Assembly: GCA_023627715.1 (NCBI GenBank)
Contig: JAMAHW010000097.1
Span: forward strand, 62,001 to 126,000
Source: Periconia sp. R9002
Taxonomy: Eukaryota; Ascomycota; Dothideomycetes; Pleosporales; Periconiaceae
Direction of reading: 5' to 3'
DNA length: 64,000 bases
A program made the translations under genes and the position numbers. This document shows positions 46,376 through 56,234 of the stretch, one piece after another. The stretch's first letter is position 1; every line of letters begins with the position of its first letter. The notes under the pieces were generated by a model. It had not been told where the DNA came from, did no database searches, and saw only the letters and a list, made by a program, of their open reading frames with translations.

Positions 46376-46569
46376 GCGCGCTTCCGATCATTGCTACCTT
46401 CTGCGACGAACTCGGCGGCCTGGTTGACGCGGGCAATTATCTCATCCTCGTCTTTCAGCTTGGGGAATTTAGAGGTTACGACGCCGAGGACGGCGTTCTT
46501 GTTCTTGGGGAGGTAGGTGAGGGGCTCGAAACCTCCAGCTCGTGGGGTGTCGTATTCGAGGTACCGCAT
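46376..46569 (-). pseudogene. Fragment of cobalamin-independent methionine-synthase-like protein
   Basis: A 65-codon frame reads RYLEYDTPRAGGFEPLTYLP, then VLGVVTSKFPKL and IARVNQAAEFVAEGS, which match the C-terminal barrel of MetE/YxjG-like proteins (zinc/homocysteine side). The frame is closed by stops on both sides, and the Cys-containing QCGF motif that normally follows is missing. It sits about 180 nt upstream of the NLR start. I read it as the remnant of a once-intact gene or a captured piece. Confidence 0.55.
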
Positions 46570-47161
46570 TCTTCAGGACGTTTGGGCATATCTGGAGATA
46601 ATTGTGACAGTAAGTGCATGCTGAACGCACTGCATCTTTTCAATAAACGACATTGGATTTCAATATCAAGTTAGTTAAATAGAAAAGCTCATCACATGAA
46701 TTCATGGAATGATTGCGGGGATGACTGGATAAGAGGGTCGCACCTTCCAATGGAAGTATGCTTTACGACTTAAGATCTCCATACATTAGGGGGTTTCGCT
46801 GGGTTAGTAAGAGGCTTTTAACCGCACCTTTTTTTTTTCGAAAATACTGTTAAACAACCTCTTAGCGTAATTTCTACATACTGTTAGACAGTGTTAGACT
46901 AAAGAAAGCACTCAGTGCCCTATTCTATGCCCAGCCAGCCCCCATAATGTATATCTCATTCACCATGTCTCATCGTAATCCGAGAAACATCTGGATGAAG
47001 CGTTTTCTGGGATTATTAGTCAAATGAAAACCTTGTCTACAGCCATGGATGCAGTCTCACCCCTCCAAACGACCAATCTGCCTCGTACAGCGCAATAATG
47101 TTGGGTATCACAACGACCGCCCTTTTATATCAACACTTCAAATGTATCACCAACATAACTT
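46570..47161. other. Intergenic, AT-rich
   Basis: Includes an AT-rich patch with a short hairpin (GGTTA...TAACC near 46804-46826) and poly-T. Upstream part may be further decayed sequence of the methionine-synthase-like remnant, but no residues could be matched. No gene seen. Confidence 0.4.
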
Positions 47162-47746
47162 TTACTTCCCTTCATCCATAGCCACCTCAAACACTTCGCC
47201 AGCCAGTTTAGCCACGTCTCCACCCAACCCTGCTAGACCGGCCTTGATCTGTTCCACCACCTCGGGCTTCAATTTCCCTTTTCTAGAGTAGATATCGATG
47301 CCCGCGGGGGTGAACAGTGTCTTCGCGAAATACGTCACGACCCAGGAGTTCTGTTCATCATCGCCATATCCCAAAATCTCCCACTTGGACGATGCAATCA
47401 CCAACCACCCCTTTCCTCTCCAATTGTATCCCAGACTCGCCACTTCCTTGTTATCTTCGCCATCGCCTTTCGCAGTGTTGGGTACAGAGAATGGTTTATC
47501 GACGCCGTGAACGGTCTTCTGCGACGTGGAGTTGATGGGCTGGTAGGTTACGAGGTCATCGAGATGCGGAGGGGACGTGTTCGGGACGGCGGAGTAGGTG
47601 ATCACCACGTTGCGGTTTTTACGCCACATGGGAAGAGTGGAATGGGTGACGTTCCAGGAACCGGAGATCCATTGTAGTGTGGGAGGTGTTATTGAGGGCG
47701 ACGGCTCGGTGATGGGGAGTGAGGAGGGTGCGCGTAGAGTGACCAT
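47162..47746 (-). CDS. Conserved small fungal protein, lipocalin-like
   Basis: A single exon of 194 aa starting at an ATG in a strong context (CGCCATGG). No signal peptide. Contains a G-x-W element (ISGSWNVTHSTLPMW) followed by alternating hydrophobic strands (NVVITYSAVP; LDDLVTYQP; GWLVIASSKWEILGYGD; SWVVTYFAKTLFTPAGIDIYSR) and a C-terminal helix. This pattern suggests a calycin/lipocalin-type beta-barrel, which is inference. I recognise the overall pattern from uncharacterised ascomycete proteins but no function is known to me. The frame opens 15 codons earlier without an ATG. Confidence 0.65.
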   Translation of the reverse strand: MVTLRAPSSLPITEPSPSITPPTLQWISGSWNVTHSTLPMWRKNRNVVITYSAVPNTSPPHLDDLVTYQPINSTSQKTVHGVDKPFSVPNTAKGDGEDNKEVASLGYNWRGKGWLVIASSKWEILGYGDDEQNSWVVTYFAKTLFTPAGIDIYSRKGKLKPEVVEQIKAGLAGLGGDVAKLAGEVFEVAMDEGK

Positions 47747-48776
47747 GGCGAAGCTAGCTACTTCGTTCAATTGCCCGATTGAGCTGATCAAGCTGAGTGT
47801 CTTGATCAGAGTCGGCGATGTAGATGGATACTGAGGTAAAGTTGGTTGGGATATTATTAACGTGAAACGTGAATACTGTTCACGATCAAGAATGCTGAAA
47901 AGCTATCATGAGAGTCGTTTACGTGTGTTTCCTGGAGAAATGCGTCATAACGTTAATGTCTTCACAAAGTGTCTTCAAAAATCTTTGGCAAAGGAACAAT
48001 CATTGCACAACAACAGTGAAGCAGAGACCATAACAGTCAGCATAAGGCTGATGATCGACAAGCCGGAGCCATGTCAGCCGCCCACGCTATTCCAGAAGAG
48101 GTCAAGCCTTCTTTTGTCGTCCTGTCTCGAAATAGACGGTTTGACAACCACACGTCTTCAGTCTCATCAACCTGTGACCCTCGTCCATATCCTGCCTTTG
48201 GTAAACATTGACTCCAACGAACATTGGTGGCGGCAATGTGAATGGAACGGGGCGGAGGGATGCCGTTACCGCTGACGAAGCCTGAAACTCCTTCCAATGT
48301 CTCGTAGCCTCTTTTGTGGAGACGTCTTGCGGGGCGCAGCACGACAATCCATCAGCACACCCCAATCTGTGCTTTGCGTACGCCTTTGTGGCTCCGCTGC
48401 GGCTGTCAGTCGTCACCCAGTGGATCCAAGTGCGTGGCACTGACTTTCTTTGGCTGCCTTGTGCGAGCTGAGAGGCACTGTCTATACACGGGAGGTATGT
48501 ATAAGAGGCGGCTGGCTTACGTCTCCTAGGGGAATGGATTTCTGCGCTCTTCTTTTTTCCAAAACGGGTCCTAGGTTTCTGTCGCACATCACCGTAATAT
48601 TGTTTACATTCAAACTGTCGTTCACGGTTTGATATCGTAGTTGTTTACGTTGAAAAACACGGCTCGCACTTCCCTTGATTGCGTTGATAGAAAGGAAGAG
48701 GACATATTCAAAACTTGAACACGAATATCAATCCCATTCTACTTCCCACGTTTCCATCTCCTCACACACAGCAATC
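47747..48776. other. Divergent intergenic region
   Basis: Upstream of the lipocalin-like gene (-) and the PLC-like gene (+). Frames of 100-160 codons exist on both strands but overlap one another and lack domain features. No gene supported. Confidence 0.45.
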
Positions 48777-49895
48777 ATGTTCATCCGGAGTATACTCAAA
48801 GCCTCCGCACTCCTCTACACAGCCGTCTCGGCGCAAACAGCATGCAACAACTCGCCATCCCTCTGCTCGAGACCGTACAACAACATAACCCACCTAGGAA
48901 CCCATGACGCGGCCTTTCTCCGTGCGGAATCCACTTCCTTCAACACAGCCGGCAACCAATACTACAACGCTACCGTGCAACTCTCCGCCGGCGTCCGCAT
49001 GCTCACAGCCCAAGTCCACAAATTCAACACCTCCTCAGGGGGCTCCGAATGGCATCTGTGCCACACGAGCTGCGACCTCCTCGACGCCGGCAAACTCGAA
49101 ACCTGGCTAGGCGAGATCAAAACCTGGATGGACGCCAACCCCAACGACGTCGTCACCGTCCTCCTCGTAAACTCGGACAACGCCTCAGCCGACGTCCTGG
49201 GCGGTCAGTTCTCCACCTCAGGCATCGACAAGTACGCCTACTCACCCTCCAACTCCACCACCACCAACAACAACGCAACTCCAACACCCCCAAAAACCTG
49301 GCCAACCCTCCAATCCCTCATCTCCAACAACACGCGCCTGGTAACCTTCGTCGCCTCCCTCGCGACCCCGTCCGCCAAATACCCCTACCTCCTCGACGAA
49401 TTCACCTACGTCTTCGAAAACAACTACGAGAACGAGTCCCCGACCGACTACTCGTGCGACCCGAACCGCCCGACGGGCCTCACGCGCGAGTCGGCCGCGT
49501 CGTCGAACCGCTTGTTCCTCATGAACCACTTCCTCTACAGCACGCAGCTCTTCGGCATCCAGACGCCCAACATCTCGTACACGCCCGTCACCAACGGCGC
49601 CAGCGGCCAGGGCTCGCTCGGGGCCGCCATTAGCAATTGCACGACCGTGTATAGCAAGCCGCCGAATTTCGTGCTCGTTGACTTCTTCAATGTCGGGCCT
49701 GCGATCGACAGTGTGGATCGCGCGAACGGTATCCAACAGGCTGTTGGCAGGCAGGCTGTTAGCTCGGCGCTTGTGGATGAGAAGAACGGTGGTAAGCCTG
49801 CACAGTCGAATAGCGCGGAGCCCGGTGTGAGGGCGCCAGCAAGCTTCGTCGCGATGGTGGGGGTTGTCGTCGTCGCCATCAGTTTTGGCATCTAA
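48777..49895 (+). CDS. GPI-anchored PLC-like phosphodiesterase
   Basis: A single exon of 372 aa. Signal peptide MFIRSILKASALLYTAVSAQ, then a PI-PLC X-like TIM barrel: ITHLGTHDAAF with catalytic-type His43, GVRMLTAQVHK, and WHLCHTSCDLLDAG with a second His near 96. DVVTVLLVNSDNASADVL and NRLFLMNHFLY follow, and FVLVDFFNVGPAIDSVDRANG closes the barrel. The C-terminus is a small-residue region then a hydrophobic tail (SFVAMVGVVVVAISFGI), fitting a GPI-anchor signal. The family is common and secreted or wall-anchored in filamentous fungi; substrate specificity is unproven. Codon use is strongly C-ending. An upstream in-frame start (48675) would mask the signal peptide and is rejected. Confidence 0.87.
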   Translation: MFIRSILKASALLYTAVSAQTACNNSPSLCSRPYNNITHLGTHDAAFLRAESTSFNTAGNQYYNATVQLSAGVRMLTAQVHKFNTSSGGSEWHLCHTSCDLLDAGKLETWLGEIKTWMDANPNDVVTVLLVNSDNASADVLGGQFSTSGIDKYAYSPSNSTTTNNNATPTPPKTWPTLQSLISNNTRLVTFVASLATPSAKYPYLLDEFTYVFENNYENESPTDYSCDPNRPTGLTRESAASSNRLFLMNHFLYSTQLFGIQTPNISYTPVTNGASGQGSLGAAISNCTTVYSKPPNFVLVDFFNVGPAIDSVDRANGIQQAVGRQAVSSALVDEKNGGKPAQSNSAEPGVRAPASFVAMVGVVVVAISFGI

Positions 49896-51654
49896 AATTA
49901 GGGGGGTAACGGGATTGAAAGAAAAAATGCATTCATCATTAAGTCTGGGTTTCATGGATATATTAAGTTGGCATAGCGACGGCGTTATTGTTGATTTTAT
50001 TACTGTTACAGATATGATGTAGTACGGTCCTTTTTCACATTAAGCATGTTGTGAATTTTTATGAAGAATGTTTTGTATGTAGTGAGTGACACGGATATGT
50101 TTACATAGGTATGCGCTTATTAGCGTTAATGAGTTGTTACCTAAAATTAAGACTGAACTTCATCTCTCTCCTGGTTTCTCTCTTCTCACCTTATATTGCC
50201 TCCATCGAACTTACCTCACAAATTCCTGACCATATTCCGTTCCCTTCCATTCCCGCACCTCATCCCCCATACACCCACCCCCATTCAACGAATGAGTAAT
50301 TAATTAGTTATTTAGTTAGGGGAGGGAATCTACCTACATACCTACGCAGAGAAAGAAAGAATACGCGCCTGTATCTGTGTGTGTGAGGGGGGGGGGGGTG
50401 GTGGTGAGGAGGGATCCACACCTGCATATAGATGTATGTACATACATATGTACGTGTATGTACCTAGGTATGTTCTTGTCTCTCAAGACGAGTAACGAGA
50501 GAACGACTCATTTAAGCGATTGGAGAAAAAGAAGCCTGTCGCACATCTCACTCAATATGTATGCACATATGCACCTACTCAGTTACTCACATAGCCTATG
50601 TAGGTATGTAGGTAGGCAGGTATTTATTGTACCTACCCTTGTGAGTGAGTGCGTGATTGCGTGAGATAAACCCAAATAATTCCAACATCAAGGCACGCGC
50701 GCAAGTACGAGCAAGAATAGAACAGTCAAGTTGAACTAGAAAAAAAGGGGTGTGATATGTATTCAATCTGATCTCCCTCCATCTCGCTAATCTCCATCCA
50801 GTCATTTCCTCAATCGTTTTTTCCCTCCCTTTTTTTCTCAGTACCTTTTCGCACACACTACGAAGTACCCCGATCCCCAACCAAATACCGACTTCATCAT
50901 CCATCCATCCATCCATCATCGCTTTACACCAAAATGCCTATCGGGGGATGTTGACGGCTTTCCGAGACAAAACTTCAATCTCGAATTTCGACAACCTTTT
51001 TTTTTCTTGTTGAGGGCCGATAGTGTGTTGTGGGGGAAGGGGATGATCTTCTCCTTTCTCTTCTCTTTTTTTTTCTTCCTCCATTTTTTGCTTCTCATTT
51101 TTTTTCTCTCTTTCGTACGCCTCTGGCTGATCTCGCCACAGCCATTCCAAGCTCTCAAACTCACACACAGGATTATATATACGTGGACCGCAGGTAGGGG
51201 GGAGAAGAAGAAGAAGAAGGAGAAGAAGAATAAGGAGCTAGATAAGACAAGAAGAAGTAAAGTAAAGTAGAGAATCCGGAAAGAATTGTAAAAACTCATT
51301 CCATTCCGCATCACCAAAGCGGAAGCTCGGATGATGACCAGAGTGGAATGAGCAGCCAATCAAACTCCGAGTATGCTTGGGTATCGATGCTTACAAGGGA
51401 GGAAAGGAACGGAACCAAACACCGAAAACCGAAAAACCGCAAGTCAAAAGGGAGCTATCAACATCCTCTTCGCGCCCAGCTCGAGCTCATGGGATTTGGC
51501 TCAAGATGTATATGTAGGCATTCGCTCATATATAACACTGTGGAGCTGTTTGGTTAGAAAGGTTAATGGGATGATGGCACTCAGTTCCCTCTACGGGAAA
51601 CAGGTCAGCCCAGAGAGATTTTCTCTGCGGCTGCCATCCGTGTATACTACAGGG
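49896..51654. other. Convergent intergenic region, repeat-rich
   Basis: Between the PLC-like gene (+) and RED1 (-). Contains poly-G (50389-50398), GTAC/TATGTA repeats near 50435-50475, CCATCCAT repeats near 50900-50915, poly-T and GAAGAA runs (51199-51230). Composition resembles the HEX1-IPK1 spacer. No gene seen. Confidence 0.6.
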
Positions 51655-54600
51655 TCATAGGTTGATCACCCGTGTGTCGTCTTTCAAGAACTGGCGACGG
51701 TACTTGGCAATCTCCATAGCGATGGCGTTGGGGTCTTTGGAATTTATGATTCGCAGGTCTTTCAAAACATTTCGCAATCCTTCGTTCCATTGCTGGCGCT
51801 CAATGTTTGTTTTGCCCGGGTTCGAGGTGCCCAGCTGAACGAGAAGTTTCTCTCCTGCATCATCTATAGTCAGTGTGCGCACAGAGGAGCATTCTCCGGC
51901 ATTGCGGTCTGCGGAATACTCACCGCTGATGTTCATCTGACGAAAGTGCTGGTTCTGACATGCTGGATCGGTACAATTAGTACCCAGTGCCTCGGTAGGA
52001 CACACTGGAACATTGGGGTCAATTTGATGGCTATATGTTAAGGAAAGATACCCTCCGGGCACGTCCTCTGCATACCGAGGATGATAACGGTACGATTTGA
52101 ATTTTCGGAGAGGGCTCTCATACGGAACATAAGCCCAGGGATCAGGCTGAGCCAGCGAAGAAGCAGCCTGCAAGATATTAGTCTAACTCTTAAGCAGGGG
52201 CGGCACATACAGCTTCTGCGGAATCTGGGACTGGCTCGATTTTTGGATAAGCTATTGTTTGTTGGTCAGCAAAGATCAGCTATCTATATCCTATGGCAAG
52301 GCTCACATTCGTCAATTACAACTACGCCACGTTGAACGCTTTTAGTTGAAGAGTCTGTGTCCGAATCAGAGGTGTCTGAGTCTTCTGACGAAGAAATATC
52401 CATTGCACCGTCATCAGCTTCGCCCTGGGATGCACTAGTTTCTAGGCTATCAGTCACTTCCTGCAGCTGTGGCTGAGTAACCGATGCGTTGGCTTCCGGA
52501 GGTTCATACAACTCCTCCTCATCAGAGTCTGAAGTTGATGAAGTCGGCACCGAAGAAGTATTGGGCTCCTCCGTTACGTTCTGGGAAGTTGTTTGAGGTA
52601 AAACCTTTTCCACTACTTCTACCGGTTCATCGGGCTCGTACTCTTCTTCCGATTCAGACATAGCTACTTCGCCATCTTCAGAGGGAGACCCCATGATCAC
52701 GTCGTTGGAGACTGGCTCTTCGGATACTTTAGGTGAATAGAAATCCTCGCCATCATCCATGGGTGTTGCAGCCTCCATCAAGTCAGAAGCTTTGGTAAGC
52801 TCTGCAGCAGAATTTGAGTCACCTGAGCTCTTGGTCTTGGGTAACATGTTATGGGTCGTGCTAGGTGACGATGATTGGACGATTGGGGTTCCAAGTCCCG
52901 GGATGCTGCTGCTTTGTGTAAAGCTAATTGCGGCAGTTGCACGTGGCGGGGATTGCACAGGTTGTACAGATTGTACAGGCTGTACGGGTGGTACAGGTTG
53001 TACGGGTCGAGCAGGCAAGAAGTCCTTGGGTGAAATTAGATGATGGCTGGGCTCTGATGGAAATGACGGCAGACTATTTGAGGCTGCGGGGCCAGTAGAC
53101 ACTTCAGATTGAGATACAGGTGCAGCTAGTGGCTCGGAGGTGGCACTGTCCAAGGCTGTAGCTTGCTCCCGGTCAATGGCATCTTTTGTCGCCCTCAGTT
53201 CTTTATGCTCCATACCCTCAGTATCGATCCCAAGCTGCTCCAATTCTTGTATCAATCTCGCCTTGTCCTGTTGCATGCGCTTGTCTTCAGCAACAAGCTG
53301 CTCCAACTGTTTTGATAATTCACTAATCTTAGCAGAATTGGCCGCCATTTCCGCATCAAGGCTAGGAAGATCGGATTCGATCTTTGCCCGACGCAGACGC
53401 TTAACATCACGGGGAGACTCATCGTCCCTGAAAGAATCCGAAGAGACCTTGGGAGTTGTACTTGCCCCTTCCTCAGTGGAGTTGGTAGGTAAGGGTACGA
53501 TTGGCTGCTGCACGGACTCTTTTGAGTTGCTGACATCCTGTTTAGGCGATTCGGCCAATTTTTCCTGCTGTAGCTTTTCTTGTCTCTGTTTCCTTAGCTT
53601 TTGAATTGTCTGGAGTTTAGCTGCAGCAAGAGCCTTTTGTTTATCATCCATTTCTTCTATCCTAGCTCGGCTGGAAGGAGTTTGAACGCCTGGAGTGGTG
53701 ACTGTGGACTGAGGCTTGACCGAGGAAGGGCGTGATGGAGTATTCGTTGGTACCAGCGAGGAAGTCTGTGCTTCGTTGCGAGGAAGAATTGGTAATGATC
53801 GATGAGGAGATTTGGTGGTATTGCCGTTTCCAGAATCACTAGCAAGGTTTTTGGGCTCATCAATAACCATCGGTTCTGGGCCGCTATCCTCCACAACATC
53901 AGAAGATTCTGTCAACTCCGAAGCCAGTGGACGCTTTTTAGCAGTCGGCGTAGCTGGTGCACCTTGCACCGCGGATGGCGAATTCATGAACAGCCCGGGA
54001 ATACTAGGGAAGGGTGTAGTGGGAATAGCTTGTGGCGGTTTTGCGGGAAGAGGGGACGGTTGCACCAGGGGAGATGAAGAAGATTGAGGGTTGGATGAAG
54101 GCGGTCCATTGTGGAGCGAGGCTTTAGTGTTGGCAAGCTTGGATGGGCCTGGTGAGGGTGGGTTATTTTTCAGCGCTTGGATACGCTCCTGGATAAGCTT
54201 AGTTTGGCGAGCCTTTTGTTCTTCTGCGCTGAGCTGCTGGACATCCGCAGCCGGCGCTGGGGTAGATGCCGCGGATGGAGTTTGTTGTGGCGAAGCAGTT
54301 TTTGTGGTTGCAGGTTGCTTTCCCTTCTTCGCTGCCTGTAATCGTGCAATGTAGTCCTTACGGTCGACAGGAGACGGAGCGGACTTATTGGGCGGGTCAG
54401 TTGCCACATTGGTTTTGACCGATATCAGCGTTTTCTCGTTTGCCTTGGAAGCACTATCTCCTGGAGCAGATGATGGTGCTGGTGGAGCTGGTGCAGCCGG
54501 CGCGCTGGCGGGAGCCGTGGGTGGAGGCACACGTTCGGGTTCGGAGGGCAGATTTAACGCTTGGTACAGATCTTTCAAGAGAGCCGTGTCCAGATTCTCA

Positions 54601-55595
54601 GCGGCCAAAGCATGGTAGCCAATGTTGTGACTATGCAGGAGTTTGATGAACTTTTTGGCTTCTTCACGCTGTTGGGGAATGGCTTTGGATGCTTCTGTCT
54701 CGGGCGGCTTCTGGGGAGTGGCTGGCGGAGGATAGCGTTCTCGATGGCTTGCCCATGAAGGACCGTCGGACCTAGGAGCGGCCTGAGGGGCAGAACGTGG
54801 AGGGGCCTTTTGAGACGGGGTCGCGTTTCCCGTGGGCGATGTGGACGAAACGGGGTCGCTTTCACTCACTTCGCCATCTTCCTTGTCTGTGTCCATTGCG
54901 TCTGTAACCTGGTAATTGTTGAATGGAGGTGGAGGCTGCTGCGACGGTTGAAACGTTTGAGCAGCCGGCGACAGACCTGGTGGAGGCGGGTGGGATGTGC
55001 TCTGCGGCGGGGGTTGGGTGAAAGAGGCAGGGTTGTAAGGCATTTGCGCGGAAGCGTATGCGCCGTTTGGTAGGGTAGGAGGATACTGCATTTGCATGGC
55101 CTGCTGCCACATTTGTTGGGTGGGGAGAGAATGTGGCCAGGCACCTGTACCGCTAGCGTTAGCTGTGACTGCCTCAGACAGAGCTCAGAGAAGAAGCAGC
55201 GACGCGCAAGAGTCAAAGTGAGGAAGCTAATGCACACAGTCCATGCCCTACCTGTGTCCACATTCGCAAAGACGTGCTTCACATGTCGACAGACAGAAGA
55301 TTTACATGTCGCAGCAAGTCGCTGTCACTTTCCTAGACTCTTGCGCAACCACATAGATAGATGACTTACCTGGTGGATAGGCAGCTTGTGCATTATGGCT
55401 ATAAGCTTGACTGTTCAGGCCTGGAATGTTCCATGGGCTCGCATGCTCATCAGCTTGTGGTGTCCAGGAGCCATTCTGGGGTTGGTATTGTCCGTTTGGA
55501 GTGTGGTATTGCGACTGCGACTGGGATTGGGGGGTTTGCGGCTGCGCGGGCATGGTGAAAGGCAAACCGAAGGGAGGCTGCCAATTCGTCGCCAT
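51655..55595 (-). CDS. red1: Red1/ZFC3H1-type zinc-finger protein (MTREC/PAXT scaffold)
   Basis: Large disordered scaffold ending in the zf-C3H1 putative zinc finger; in S. pombe Red1 links the Mtl1 helicase to the nuclear exosome to destroy meiotic and unspliced RNAs. Five exons: 55595-55370, 55144-52307, 52251-52211 (only 41 nt), 52167-51924 and 51863-51655, total 1185 aa. The last intron is 60 nt, in frame and stop-free (GTGAGT...CTGACTATAG); splicing gives ISDDAGEKLLVQLG, the expected family sequence. N-terminus Pro/Gln/Asn-rich; central coiled-coil segment (AKISELSKQLEQLVAEDKRM); PVQ repeats; acidic Ser-rich region. The zinc finger follows, near residue 1080: HPRYAEDVPGGYLSLTYSHQ, then VCPTEALGTNC, DPAC and QNQHF. 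Divergent from the myosin gene. Confidence 0.85.
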
Positions 55596-56234
55596 AGTGG
55601 CGCGTCAAGACGGGATGGTCTGCGCGTAGACGGTGAAAGATATTGTCCGGCCTAGCTGATCAGTGAAAGTACGATAACACGACCGAACACGGCGCGACCG
55701 GATATCAGAGGAAGGGAGGGGATGGCGAAGAGAGAGGGGGAGTTGGCGCGGCGTAGTAGGTAGTGGGCGGATGGGATGTGGATGTGAACAGAAGACGCAT
55801 GTCGATCTCTCTCTTTCTCTAAAATGGTGGCCCGAGCTCCCATGTGCTTCAATGTTGGAGAAGTAGAGAATCACGTGCGCTCGCTTAAGGTACGCGCGAT
55901 GATGGAAGGCGGGATGGTGGTTGCTGCAGCCGGTTGCTAAGGAGGCTCGAGCGCGGCCAGGTGTGTAAACAAACTACGGCCATGATCCATCCCGCCATCT
56001 CTCCGCAAGAACCACCAGACTGCCACGACGCCTTCACTTAGCTGTCATTGTACATATCCGTGGTCATTTGGCGTCTTTGGCTCACTTGAAATTTCTTTCG
56101 GTTTTACGACTAATTTTTGTTGCTTTCGATAATGCTCGTGCGCTGCGTCGAGGTTCAAACATCATAACATCGCTTTTACCATCCCCATACCTCCCCACAC
56201 CTCCTCTCTCCACATCACAACAACATAGCACGTC
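55596..56234. promoter_or_regulatory. Bidirectional promoter of RED1 and class II myosin
   Basis: A 639-bp divergent interval with no coding frame. No canonical TATA box near either start codon, consistent with housekeeping expression. Contains CACGTG-like CACGTG/CGCTCG near 55873-55880. Confidence 0.6.

Noticed and set aside
48102..48587. 161-codon minus-strand frame between the lipocalin-like and PLC-like genes
   Set aside because: Overlaps several other frames of equal quality, with no motif and mixed low-complexity ends; not supported.
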